A stretch of 64,000 nt of DNA. Origin: Cytobacillus kochii (GTDB lineage: Bacteria > Bacillota > Bacilli > Bacillales > Cytobacillaceae). The DNA lies in the NCBI RefSeq assembly GCF_020171845.1, contig NZ_JAIVAM010000005.1, positions 1 to 64,000 on the forward strand, in the 5' to 3' direction. The notes beneath the pieces were generated by a model. The model had not been told where the DNA came from. It searched no databases and was given only the letters and a program-made list of their open reading frames with translations. Made by a program: the position numbers and the translations under genes. Of this stretch, positions 44,441-54,084 are shown piece by piece (within the stretch, counting starts at the first letter, position 1; each line of letters opens with the position of its first letter).

Positions 44441-45615
44441 ATGATACCTTTACCCAATTTCCTTTCAGCAATACGATAGCCAACCTGAATTTGACGTACA
44501 GCTGCCTCTGCACAATCAGCAATTAAATTTGCTGCGTCTTCCATCGCCTTTTCTAATGAAGTTGGCTTCTGAATAATGCTCATATAAGCATCAATCCCAT
44601 TTGTATAGTTTACCCATGCATCCTTTCCAATGGACCCAGTAATTGCAATCACCGGTATGCCCAATTGTTTTGCTAATCTAGCAACTTCCGCAGGAATCTT
44701 CCCGTTTGGTGTCTGTCTATCTATACACCCTTCCGCTGTTAATACAAGGTCAGCACCTTCTAGATGTTCTTCAATTTGAATATATTTCATAATAATTTCA
44801 TAACGTGGAAATAGTTTTGCACCTGCAAATGCCACTAAACCTGCCCCTAACCCCCCAGATGCGCCACTACCTGGTAGCGTTTTCACATCATGCCCCGTAG
44901 CCTTCTCTATTAAATTAGCAAAGTGCGATAAACCATTAGCCAATATCTCTACCTCTAGTAAGGAAGCTCCTTTTTGGGGTGCAAATACGTGCGCCACCCC
45001 CTTTGGACCACAAAGTACATTATGCCAATTACACGCGACATGCATTTGTACTTGAGATAATCTTGGGTCTATATTGGTTAAATCCATATATGCAATATCA
45101 CTTAAGCAGCCCCCTCCCGTTATTTCTATTGGTTGATGATTTTGAGAATAAAATTTAGCGCCCAACGCTTGTGCCATACCCGCTCCACCATCGGATGTAC
45201 CCGAATCACCACAGCCAAATAAAATATGAGTCGCTCCTGAATCTAAGGCAGCTAAAATTAATTCTCCTACACCATAAGTATGAGTATTTAAAGGGTTACG
45301 TTTGTGAAGAGGAACCATTCTAAGCCCAGCAATAGCGGCCATTTCAATTACGGCTGTTTTTACGTTGTTTTCCTCATACAACCCAAAGTATGTCTGTACT
45401 TTTTCACCTACAGGATTTGTGGCGTCAATAAATTTAAGTTCACCTTTCTTAATTTTAATAATTGTTTTGACAAAACCTTCTCCACCATCAACCATGGGAA
45501 TAACATGCGTATCCACAGCGGAATCAAAACGCCTGATCCCTTTATCAATCGCACTCGCTACTTCCTCAGCTTCCAAACACTCCTTAAAACCAGATGGGAT
45601 AATCACTATTTTCAT
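44437..45615 (-). CDS. Glycerate kinase (GlxK/GarK family)
   Basis: The 392-residue type II glycerate kinase starts MKIVIIPSGFKECLEAEEVA, the family N-terminus (P-D-S-F-K-x-x-L normally). It shows VDGGEGFVKTII, FGCGDSGTSDGGAGMAQALG and the loop GSGASGGLGAGLVAF. It phosphorylates D-glycerate to 2- or 3-phosphoglycerate at the entry to glycolysis. GGAGG precedes the ATG. It is cotranscribed with the anion symporter. Confidence 0.93.
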   Translation of the reverse strand: MKIVIIPSGFKECLEAEEVASAIDKGIRRFDSAVDTHVIPMVDGGEGFVKTIIKIKKGELKFIDATNPVGEKVQTYFGLYEENNVKTAVIEMAAIAGLRMVPLHKRNPLNTHTYGVGELILAALDSGATHILFGCGDSGTSDGGAGMAQALGAKFYSQNHQPIEITGGGCLSDIAYMDLTNIDPRLSQVQMHVACNWHNVLCGPKGVAHVFAPQKGASLLEVEILANGLSHFANLIEKATGHDVKTLPGSGASGGLGAGLVAFAGAKLFPRYEIIMKYIQIEEHLEGADLVLTAEGCIDRQTPNGKIPAEVARLAKQLGIPVIAITGSIGKDAWVNYTNGIDAYMSIIQKPTSLEKAMEDAANLIADCAEAAVRQIQVGYRIAERKLGKGII

Positions 45616-45846
45616 TTTACTGCCTCCAAGTCATTTTTTTTTAGGAAAATGAGCCATTTCCATTTAAATCCGTCACTTCTAAGCTTTTTCACTTTCCTTG
45701 TTATCTTCTATACTAGTTTTTGAAGATGAGAACTCTATGTAAGAACCATGATAGTTAGATTAGAAATCAATAAGAATGAACCCAAATAATCAACCGAAAT
45801 AAAAAAGACATGTAAATGGTTCTCACCAAATACATGCCAGGCCTCA

Positions 45847-46386
45847 TTAATCCAAATCTTTTTTTATTATCTCTCCAGTTTTTGCATTCATCTCTATTTC
45901 CACTTCGCCTTTTTTGGAATCAGCTTCAATTTCATAAACAATGAGACCATCTTCTTCATCCAGTTCAATTTCATTCACTTTACCGTTAGAAGCCTTTTCT
46001 GCAATTGCTATCGCATCTTTTTCTTGTATGATCCGTTGCTTGATTAATTGCTTATCATCATCGTTAGCGTCGTCTCTATCTCTTTCGATATCATCATCTT
46101 CATTATCTTGATCCCTTTGGATAGAATCACCTGAAGAGGCATCTACTTTTACGTCCTGTACATCATCGTTATCGTCATCGTATCCCCTATCGTCAGATTG
46201 ATTCTCCCCATCATCTTGTTTACTGATGGCAATGACATCCGCCTCTCCGGCCTGAGATACTTTTTCATCTAATTCTGTATTGATAGAAGTAGCATTTGTT
46301 TCATCATTATTTGTAGCCCCAACAGCAACCGCTCCACCCATAATTACACCAGTTATGATTAAACCAACAAAAATTTTATTTTTCAT
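45847..46386 (-). CDS. PepSY domain protein with acidic linker
   Basis: The 179-residue protein has a signal peptide or anchor at residues 4-25. A very acidic segment (about 58-112) is rich in Asp (DDGENQSDDRGYDDDNDD). One PepSY domain covers about 115-179 (AIAIAEKASNGKVNEIELDE and AKTGEIIKKDL). PepSY domains are often found outside the membrane near peptidases and two-component sensors; B. subtilis YkoI beside YkoGH is a parallel. It is the last gene of the set, 97 bases after the larger PepSY gene. Confidence 0.85.
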   Translation of the reverse strand: MKNKIFVGLIITGVIMGGAVAVGATNNDETNATSINTELDEKVSQAGEADVIAISKQDDGENQSDDRGYDDDNDDVQDVKVDASSGDSIQRDQDNEDDDIERDRDDANDDDKQLIKQRIIQEKDAIAIAEKASNGKVNEIELDEEDGLIVYEIEADSKKGEVEIEMNAKTGEIIKKDLD

Positions 46387-46483
46387 GATTAATATCCTCC
46401 TTTAATCTTCTGATTACTTATAATATAATCGCATAAGATTAAGGAATGAGGTGAGTAACATTAGAATTTGCTAAAAAGTAAGA

Positions 46484-47224
46484 TTAATCATCAAATGAAA
46501 TAGTAGCTTTCCCTGTTAAAGTATGAACTTGTACGGTTGCCTCATTATCATCATCGGTTTCAATTTCAATGAGATAATAAGTTTGGCCTCCAATATTTTC
46601 AATTTCGATATCATCATCGACTGCCCCTTTTACATGTTCCAACGCGATTTTAATTGCTTCATCTTTAGAAATAGCCACTGGACGATCTTCTTCTTTTTGT
46701 TTGCCTTCTTCCGGGTTTTCTTCTTTAGGTTTTTCAGCTTTATCTTTTGAAACAATTGAACCTGTTACTGCATCTACTTTAACAATATACTCCTCTTTAT
46801 TCTCCAGAACTTTAGCTACATAAACATCTTTCTGATTTTCTGTTTTTTTACTAATAGATAAAATATCATCGCTTGACAGTAATAAGATACTTTCTATTTC
46901 CTTTTCATTCTTTATCGTTTTATTACGATCATCACCGCCACTTGAGTTATCTCCAAGTTTCTTTAAAGATATTATATCTCCATTTTCTGCATTTAAAGAA
47001 ACTTCATATATTCCGCTTTCTCTCGTCATTTTTATGTGATAAGCACTTTGCTGTAATTCGATATTTGTTACTTTGCTGCCTTTATACCTTTCCTCAATTA
47101 AGGAAAGGGCGTCATCTTTAGTAATTGTTTTCGCAGAAGTAGTTACTCCTTGCCATGTAACAATAATAATAAAGGTTGCAATGACAACTAACCCAAGAGT
47201 AATCCATAACCCTTTTCTTCTCAT
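46484..47224 (-). CDS. Membrane-anchored protein with PepSY domains
   Basis: The 246-residue protein has an N-terminal helix (residues 7-25) and about three PepSY-like units: around 36-95 (DALSLIEERYKGSKVTNIEL), around 110-160 (ILSISKKTENQKDVYVAKVL) and 190-246 (AIKIALEHVKGAVDDDIEIE). A Lys/Glu-rich linker (KAEKPKEENPEEGKQKEED) separates the last. The role is likely extracytoplasmic sensing or inhibition together with the adjacent histidine kinase. It starts 77 bases after the kinase gene. Confidence 0.82.
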   Translation of the reverse strand: MRRKGLWITLGLVVIATFIIIVTWQGVTTSAKTITKDDALSLIEERYKGSKVTNIELQQSAYHIKMTRESGIYEVSLNAENGDIISLKKLGDNSSGGDDRNKTIKNEKEIESILLLSSDDILSISKKTENQKDVYVAKVLENKEEYIVKVDAVTGSIVSKDKAEKPKEENPEEGKQKEEDRPVAISKDEAIKIALEHVKGAVDDDIEIENIGGQTYYLIEIETDDDNEATVQVHTLTGKATISFDD

Positions 47225-47301
47225 TATTATCCTCCATTCTATATCCCTTTCCTTTATTATCTAATAAAAAAATTAAAAGAAAATGAGAAAGCACTGATCG
47301 A

Positions 47302-48684
47302 TTAATTAATTTTTGTTTTCCTATGTTCGTTATTAAACACCATAGTAACCGTTGTTCCTAGATTTTCAACACTTTGTAATTTTATCTCAATGGCTAAAGC
47401 GTCGGCAATTTCCTTCGCTAAAGAAAGTCCAAGTCCGACTCCTCCTGTTTTTCTGGACCTTGCTTTATCAATACGGTAAAAACGTTCAAATATTTTGGGA
47501 AGCTCATTCTCATCTATACCTATTCCACGGTCAGAAACATGAATAAGTATTTCTTCGTTACTATTCTCACTCAAAGTGATTGTAATTTCATCATTACTAT
47601 ACTTTCTTGCGTTATCAAGGAATATAAAAAGTAATTGCTTTAACTTTTGTTCATCTGAGTAAATGGACGCATTGCCATCAATTTCACTTTCAAAAATAAT
47701 CCTTCGATTGTAGCCGTTCTGGAAAGCTTTTGCTGAATCTACCAAAAAGTCGCTTAGGCTAATTTTGGTTGTTTCTATATTCCATTGTTGATTATGTTGT
47801 GCTAGGAGTAATAGTTGTTCTGTCAAATTTTTCATTCTAATGGCTTCAGAATGTATCGCTTCAATTGATTCTTTAAAAAGTTCCTCATCATGCAATCCTC
47901 GTCTTTTTAAAAGACTGGTATAGCTTTCAATTACAGTTAGTGGTGTTTTTAGTTCATGGGAAGCACTTGAAGCAAATTGTTTTTGCTTATCAAAGTTGAC
48001 TTCGAGTAAATCAATCATATGATTAAAAGTCGTACCCATTTCATGCAATTCGTCATTGGAATCTTTATTTAATGGCAGCCGTTTAAATTTCCCACTTTCT
48101 CTAATTTCACTCATCGTCTTAATCATTGAAGTAATCGGCGCAATAATAAGGTTGCCTAATAACCTACTAGAAATAATAACTGGAATCATTGCAACTAAGG
48201 TTACAATGATTAAAACCAACCGTAATACTTTTAAATTTTCTGTCGTTCTTACAATGCTCTTGGCGATTTGCAGGTTAGCTATTTCACCATTGCTCAAAAT
48301 AATCGGAATCGAACCAAAAGTATATGAGGTTTCACCCTCTTTAATCTCGACATTTAATGAGGAACTAAATGATTTCTCTATGTTATGAGCCTCTTTATTA
48401 AAAGAAGGATCCACAAATGTACTAGCTGCTTTTTGGCTATCCTCATAAACGATACGAACCATACCGTCGATAGGAATATAAGCCCGAAGTAACGTGTCCA
48501 TTGGTACCGTGGCAAGTGACTGATCGATTTCAGCAGCATTTCTTTCCAATTCCAGTTTCCCACGGTCAAGTTCACTATTCATCATCATATTGCTAAACAG
48601 CAAATAAATAGAGATATTCATGACGATTAGTAATATGATGAACAAGATAGAAGTATATAGATTGATTTTGTTTTTTAACTTCAT
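47302..48684 (-). CDS. Sensor histidine kinase (YkoH-like)
   Basis: The 460-residue protein has two helices (about 10-33 and 155-178) around an external sensor domain, then HAMP. The HisKA phospho-acceptor lies in FASSASHELKTPLTVIESY at about residues 229-247, and the ATPase domain has NARKY (N box), DRGIGI and GVGLGLSLA (G boxes). It phosphorylates the response regulator encoded just upstream, whose stop overlaps this start by four bases. The PepSY neighbours suggest a membrane or envelope signal. Confidence 0.92.
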   Translation of the reverse strand: MKLKNKINLYTSILFIILLIVMNISIYLLFSNMMMNSELDRGKLELERNAAEIDQSLATVPMDTLLRAYIPIDGMVRIVYEDSQKAASTFVDPSFNKEAHNIEKSFSSSLNVEIKEGETSYTFGSIPIILSNGEIANLQIAKSIVRTTENLKVLRLVLIIVTLVAMIPVIISSRLLGNLIIAPITSMIKTMSEIRESGKFKRLPLNKDSNDELHEMGTTFNHMIDLLEVNFDKQKQFASSASHELKTPLTVIESYTSLLKRRGLHDEELFKESIEAIHSEAIRMKNLTEQLLLLAQHNQQWNIETTKISLSDFLVDSAKAFQNGYNRRIIFESEIDGNASIYSDEQKLKQLLFIFLDNARKYSNDEITITLSENSNEEILIHVSDRGIGIDENELPKIFERFYRIDKARSRKTGGVGLGLSLAKEIADALAIEIKLQSVENLGTTVTMVFNNEHRKTKIN

Positions 48685-49376
48685 TTCATCTCCCTTATTA
48701 CATAACCTACACCTCGTACCGTATGGATAAGCGCAGGGAGATTTTCAACGTCAATTTTCTTCCTTATATAACGAATATAAACATCAACAACATTTGTATC
48801 ACCAATAAAATCATATCCCCAGACTGCTTCAACAATTTGATCACGATTCAGTACTTGTCGTTGATTTACCAATAAATAAACAAGCAAATCAAACTCCCTC
48901 GGTGTCAAATCAATAGATGTATCCCCACGAAAAACTTCTCTTGTTTTCTCATTCACTTTTAAATTAGCAATCGTAAGCACATCTTCTTCATTTTCTACTT
49001 CCTCAGTGACTTTATTTCGGAATGCCACACGGACTCTGGCCAGCAACTCTTCTATTTGAAAAGGCTTTGTTATATAATCATTCGCACCTAAATCTAATCC
49101 AGAGACTTTGTCTTCAACTGAGCTTTTCGCAGTTAAAAGAATGACCGGTGTATGGCTATCATTAGCCCTAATTCTTCTTAACAACTCTATTCCGCTAATA
49201 CCCGGAAGCATAATATCTAATAATACGAGATCCCATATTTTGCTTTTATAAGTATGGAATCCTTCTAACCCATCAAGCGCTTTTGTCACTTTATATCCTT
49301 CATATTCCAGCTCTAATTCTAATAACCGTGCAATTTTTTCTTCATCTTCAATGACGAGAATTGATTTTTTGTCCAT
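48681..49376 (-). CDS. OmpR/PhoB-type response regulator (YkoG-like)
   Basis: The 231-residue protein has a receiver domain at residues 4-118 with acidic pair EDEE, phosphorylation Asp in LVLLDIMLPG at about 53, and Lys in ITKPF. The winged helix at about 135-229 is of the OmpR type (LTPREFDLLVYLL, VDVYIRYIRKKI, TVRGVGYVI). It is the first gene of the four-gene set and probably activates the PepSY genes, as in ykoGHI. Targets are not visible. Confidence 0.92.
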   Translation of the reverse strand: MDKKSILVIEDEEKIARLLELELEYEGYKVTKALDGLEGFHTYKSKIWDLVLLDIMLPGISGIELLRRIRANDSHTPVILLTAKSSVEDKVSGLDLGANDYITKPFQIEELLARVRVAFRNKVTEEVENEEDVLTIANLKVNEKTREVFRGDTSIDLTPREFDLLVYLLVNQRQVLNRDQIVEAVWGYDFIGDTNVVDVYIRYIRKKIDVENLPALIHTVRGVGYVIREMK

Positions 49377-49690
49377 TAAATACCCACCCTTTACAATCCA
49401 CTTTATGATTGATTGTAGATTCTTTTTATTAAGATTCTATTACTTTATGAATATATTTATATTAATACCTTTCAACCCCAGTTTCTGTTAAAATTTGTGT
49501 TTATTAAACGGCCAAATGGCTCATTTCTCATCATTTTTTAAAAGAGGCAATTAAATATGAGCTTTCTTTTTTGAAAGGACTTATCTAGTACAATTGTTTG
49601 TTTTTGAATTGAGACTTTTATTGGATGAATTTAACCGGAGCATTTGTTATGGTTAATTAAAATTATATTTACAGGAGATGAAATTGCATC
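49377..49690. other. Divergent intergenic region
   Basis: This 314-base AT-rich stretch lies between the response regulator and the lipoprotein gene. It must hold both promoters, but I cannot assign boxes with confidence. No gene is seen. Confidence 0.5.
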
Positions 49691-50116
49691 ATGTATAAAT
49701 GGCAACTTGCACTAATTACTGGGATACTGCTCCTCTCTGCTTGTAACAGTAATTCCGTTGAGGAATCGGACATGAATAAAGAGAAGACCCACGAAGTGTC
49801 TCAATCATCTGATGAAAAAGAGGCAAACTCAAACTCAGGTAACCATTCAGTCCCTGTACAAAACATAGCAAATGATAAGATTTCTAACGAAAAGGATTTG
49901 TCTTCATTACCAGAATACGGCAAAATTATAGAACTAATCGGTGATCAAGATTATCTCTTCACAAAAGAATCAGATACTGGAAGTAAACGCGTGTTTATTA
50001 TTGAGCAAAATGGTGAAAAACAATATAAAACTATCTTCATCAAGAAAACAAATCGACTTAAAGTGATAAAAATTCACGGTAATGGCGGAGAAGTTTTCAA
50101 CCAAATATTACCATAA
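49691..50116 (+). CDS. Small lipoprotein of unknown function
   Basis: The 141-residue protein has a lipoprotein signal peptide with LLLSACNS; Cys 18 would carry the lipid. A Ser/Asn/Glu-rich linker (about 20-65) precedes a compact domain of about 70 residues (YGKIIELIGDQDYLFTK, KVIKIHGNGGEVFNQIL). I do not recognise a family. Divergence from the two-component genes suggests, but does not show, a regulatory link. CAGGAGATG lies upstream of ATG 49691. Confidence 0.75.
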   Translation: MYKWQLALITGILLLSACNSNSVEESDMNKEKTHEVSQSSDEKEANSNSGNHSVPVQNIANDKISNEKDLSSLPEYGKIIELIGDQDYLFTKESDTGSKRVFIIEQNGEKQYKTIFIKKTNRLKVIKIHGNGGEVFNQILP

Positions 50117-50480
50117 AAATAATGACAGAAAAGACACTAATAGCAGGTGGAAGTAATGAAAGTCGACCGGACCCTTTGAGGTTATTCTTTAAGTATTTAT
50201 ACCATTTCTATGGCATGAAAGAAGTTTAAGGAAATTCGCGCCATGATTTCCTATCCGATTCAAACCAATTGTTTCTAGGTAACTTGCACATCTTCATACC
50301 TGTTGTTCGCATTTTGGCTTTGCCTATACCTTTTCCCCAAAGGTATAGGTATAACTTATGCTCATGTGTTTGGTTGTAAAGAGGCTAGAGCAAAACAAAC
50401 ACAATAGAAACTAATTTTCCTCACATTGTTCGCCGGAACTTAATAAAGAGTGACACCATTTTAGTGTCACTCTTTGTTCA
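50117..50480. other. Intergenic region with hairpins
   Basis: No gene is supported. A perfect 11-bp inverted repeat (50323-50333 with 50339-50349, loop TCCCC) lacks a T run. A true terminator follows at 50445. Confidence 0.5.
50445..50475 (-). terminator. Terminator of the LRR wall-protein gene
   Basis: AAAGAGTGACAC / GTGTCACTCTTT, twelve perfect pairs around a seven-base loop, starting five bases after the stop codon at 50481. Confidence 0.85.
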
Positions 50481-53400
50481 TCATTTCACTGACGGCTGTT
50501 TTTTCCTTGCAAGGAATAACATGATGGTACCTGCTAGTAAGATTGTCATACCCATTGCTAAATAGTTATAGCTGTTGGTTGACGTATTTGGTAGAGACTT
50601 ACCTGTTTTCTCCTCTGGTTTGGCGCCAGATTTCATTTGTTCTTTTTTCCCTTTGATGACATCTGCTGGTGTTTTACCATCAGTTGGTTTTTTATTGCCA
50701 TTGCCTGGGTCTGGTTTTTTCGTTGGTGGAGGAGGGGTGTTGCCCTCGCCCGTTCCGTCTTCATCTACTGTTGTTGCTTCTGCATAAGTATAGCCAAGGA
50801 TTTCATATTCTTCGTCATAGGCCATCAATTCAATAGTATATGTTGTATCTTTTTCAAGTTCTGTCCAAATATGCGAGAGTGTATCTGCATCCACGATTTC
50901 ATACTCTTCTCCATTTAGAGAGATTTCATATTCATAGACTGCTCCTTCACCATCGTATATCCATTCTGTTTCAATAGAGTCTTCTGTTGCTTCTACTTTT
51001 GTGAAGTAAAGATCTTCACTAATCGTGAATACATAATCGAAATAAATTTCAATTTCTTCTCCATCCGCATTTAGTGCTGCAATAGCAACTTCATACGGCG
51101 TTCCCGGAGACAGTCCAGTAAATACGTAACTAGATTCTGTTCCTGATACTGTATCTACTGATTCACCATCTATATACAATTCATAAGCTGCTACTTCTTC
51201 TTCTCCATTATATTCCCATTCTGCATAGATCGAATCATGTGTCGCTGTTAAAGAGGTAAAGCTTAAGTTCCCCATTTCTTCTTCATAGAAAACTTCCACA
51301 CCGCGCATTCTTAATTCTTTAATCACTTCCATCGCTTTCGATCCTTCCGAAATGTCAAGCGTTGGGACCGAGATGAAAGAGACAACAGCTAAGTAAGGTA
51401 AATCTAGTAATGGCGAAATATCCGTAATAGCTGTTTCATCCATTGCTAAGAATAATAGATTATTACCATTCTTAAGTGGCGTAATGTCAGTAATAGCATT
51501 ACCCGAAATAATGAGACCTTGTAAAACATGGGCATTCTCAGAATTTAACCAATCAAGATTCGTCATATTTGTATAATCTGCAAGTAAAAATAACAACTGT
51601 AATTTCGCTAGTGATTTGAAATCACTAATTGGATTATCCGATACGATTAAGTATTGCAGATTGGTTGCTTTTTCAATTCCTTTAAGACTTGTTAGTTCAT
51701 TATCATATAGTGATAATTCGATTAAGCTACTTGGCAAAGCAGGGAGCTTTTTATATCCATTGCTATCTGCTGAAAGCGATTGTAAGTTAGGTAAACCTTG
51801 TATTGGTGATAAATCTAGTCCAGGATTGTAGGAAGCAACAAGCATATTCAAGTTTGTTAAGCCCGACAATGGTTTTAAATCTTTCACTTTCGTGTCATCG
51901 ATATATAATACCGATAACTTACTCAAGCCTTTAATCGCTGTTAGATCACTGACTGGGTTCCCTGTTATCGATAGCTCTTCAAGGTTTGTAGCCAGCTCTA
52001 GCCCAGCTAAATTCCGAACACCTTCATAATCAACATACAGTGAAGTTAAATTTTTCATATCACTTTCAAATATGTCACGGCTAATGCCAAGAGTCATCTT
52101 AATCATGTCTCTTAACCCTTTATCCTTAATCGACACTTTTTTTCCTTCAGGTAATTTTGCCGTTTTCACATCCATTGTTGCCCGACCAATTAATTGTTTA
52201 CCGTCGTAAGCCTTAATAACGATATTATAGGTTGTATCTGCCTTTAAATTCTTAAATACATGTTCTTCTAAACCAGATACTTTCGTTTCTTTCCCATCAA
52301 TAGAAACAATATAATGATCTGGGTACAAATTGATATTGGCTTCAGGCCAGAAACTCCAATACACTTGGATACTTGATTCATTGACAAATCCACGCTCTAC
52401 CATCATATTTACATCATCTGCTTCATTGCTGTACACGGTTACGCCTTTTGCAGTTAAATCTTTCAGTACAGCTTGTGCCGCAGCATTTTCACCAATCCAA
52501 GGCAGACCATAAGCATAAACTGTTTGAAGATTCGTTAATTTTTTAAGAAAGTCCAGGTTGGCTAGGGAAGTATGAGAGATATTTAATTCCACTAAACTTG
52601 TACTAAAAATACTTGTATCTGTAATAGCTAATCCTGTGACATCAAGGTCTTTTAACTTTGTTAATGCTTTGATTGGTGTTAAATCAGCAATGTCATTATA
52701 ACCGAGATGCAATGTTTCTAAATTTGTCGCAAATTGTAACCCTTCAATAGATGTTACCCATAAATTCGAGATTGATAGACTGGTTAAACGGTCTAAGTCA
52801 GCTTGATAAATAGCGCGCTTTAAACCTAATTCATCTTTAATTGCTTGCTCAAGTGCTTTATCCTCGAATGGAATAACGTCTCCTGTCGGCACTGCCGATG
52901 TTGATATTTCTACCTCTGCAAAAGAAACTACACTACCTTTTTGAACACCTTCTACTTTCACTTTATATGTAGTAGCAGGGGCTAATTTCGTTAATGCATA
53001 AGTGGTTTTATTTGGTGAAACGACTTCTTTTAAATGGCCATCAACGTATAATCTAAATTCATCAACATCCACTAAACTCCACGAAATGTCAGCTGTTGTA
53101 TCAGTTATCTTATGAGCAACAATATTTATGGTAGGGACAGGTTCATCTTTTACTGCTGCTTCTTCATCCGCAACTTGTTCTTCTTCCTCAACAACTGTTT
53201 CATCTTCTTTTGGTGACTCTTCGCTAGCTTCCTCTTCTACAACCGGCATTTCAACCGTTAACGTTGTTTCGTTACTTTGCGCCTTACCTTGCGCAATCGC
53301 ATAAGTCACTGTATCTCCAGGTTTCACCTCAGAATCAATCAATTCATATATACGATAAACGCCATCTTCCCCAGTTTGTTCTTGACTCATTTCTGGTTGG

Positions 53401-53672
53401 CTGGCAAGAACCGAACGTTCTCCGTTTTTAACGAGGGTGAACAATTCTGCATTCCCGTTTGCAGATTCTTCATATTTCACTCGCCATTTCAGTTTCACTT
53501 GTCCATCAATATATTCTGGATTTTGCAATTGAATATCTAATGGTTGTTCCACATCAGTTGTTTCTGGTGATGTCGGTGTTTCCTCCGTACTCTCTGTCTC
53601 CGCTAGGACGGATGCAGGGATGAAAGAAAAAACGAGCATCATGGATAAAAGTAGATGGATAGCTTTTTTCAT
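50481..53672 (-). CDS. LRR/fibronectin type III cell-wall protein with LPNTS sorting signal
   Basis: The 1063-residue surface protein is secreted (signal peptide 1-25, ending VLA). After an acidic linker comes a fibronectin type III unit (about 178-260). LRR block 1 follows at about 275-415 (NLETLHLGYNDIADLTPIK-type units), then a second Fn3 (about 425-510). LRR block 2 lies at about 515-800, then two more Fn3 units (about 805-985). A Pro/Lys-rich spacer leads to LPNTS, a hydrophobic helix and ARKKQ. The tail is a sortase signal of LPxTG type. Internalin-like proteins bind host or environmental ligands; the partner here is unknown. ATG 53672 is used. No sortase gene is in the window. Confidence 0.92.
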   Translation of the reverse strand: MKKAIHLLLSMMLVFSFIPASVLAETESTEETPTSPETTDVEQPLDIQLQNPEYIDGQVKLKWRVKYEESANGNAELFTLVKNGERSVLASQPEMSQEQTGEDGVYRIYELIDSEVKPGDTVTYAIAQGKAQSNETTLTVEMPVVEEEASEESPKEDETVVEEEEQVADEEAAVKDEPVPTINIVAHKITDTTADISWSLVDVDEFRLYVDGHLKEVVSPNKTTYALTKLAPATTYKVKVEGVQKGSVVSFAEVEISTSAVPTGDVIPFEDKALEQAIKDELGLKRAIYQADLDRLTSLSISNLWVTSIEGLQFATNLETLHLGYNDIADLTPIKALTKLKDLDVTGLAITDTSIFSTSLVELNISHTSLANLDFLKKLTNLQTVYAYGLPWIGENAAAQAVLKDLTAKGVTVYSNEADDVNMMVERGFVNESSIQVYWSFWPEANINLYPDHYIVSIDGKETKVSGLEEHVFKNLKADTTYNIVIKAYDGKQLIGRATMDVKTAKLPEGKKVSIKDKGLRDMIKMTLGISRDIFESDMKNLTSLYVDYEGVRNLAGLELATNLEELSITGNPVSDLTAIKGLSKLSVLYIDDTKVKDLKPLSGLTNLNMLVASYNPGLDLSPIQGLPNLQSLSADSNGYKKLPALPSSLIELSLYDNELTSLKGIEKATNLQYLIVSDNPISDFKSLAKLQLLFLLADYTNMTNLDWLNSENAHVLQGLIISGNAITDITPLKNGNNLLFLAMDETAITDISPLLDLPYLAVVSFISVPTLDISEGSKAMEVIKELRMRGVEVFYEEEMGNLSFTSLTATHDSIYAEWEYNGEEEVAAYELYIDGESVDTVSGTESSYVFTGLSPGTPYEVAIAALNADGEEIEIYFDYVFTISEDLYFTKVEATEDSIETEWIYDGEGAVYEYEISLNGEEYEIVDADTLSHIWTELEKDTTYTIELMAYDEEYEILGYTYAEATTVDEDGTGEGNTPPPPTKKPDPGNGNKKPTDGKTPADVIKGKKEQMKSGAKPEEKTGKSLPNTSTNSYNYLAMGMTILLAGTIMLFLARKKQPSVK

Positions 53673-54084
53673 TCCCAATTCCCCTATTCTCTCTATTTTT
53701 AGAAATATATTCCTTTCAATACAGATGTATCATATAACGAATAGATGAGCTTGTATAGATACTTACGATAGAATATTTTTCGACATCATCCCTTGAGAAT
53801 AAATGAGGTTTTTGTCGAAAGTTGACTAGGCTGGGTTGCTCTCCCCATCACCAGACTAAGCTTGTTTGATAAGCCATTGCGGGGGAGACGTCAGTTAATG
53901 TTTGAGCGTTGATTTGCGATGTAGGTCATGTCATGTGCTGCTTATCTCTTCCGGAGGTTTGATCGGTTGGGGATGGTTATAGGGGTGATAGAAATTTTTG
54001 AAAGGTAACCCCTCAAGAAAGGAGAATCGTGGGTCGGGTTGGTAGCCATAGGGATAAGCTCTGTTGTGGCGACTATCCCCGTTA
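53673..54084. other. Intergenic region upstream of the LRR gene
   Basis: No gene is supported. Bases from about 53820 are richer in G+C than the surroundings (for example GCGGGGGAGACG) and carry no clear frame. The region adjoins the first repeat array. Confidence 0.45.
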
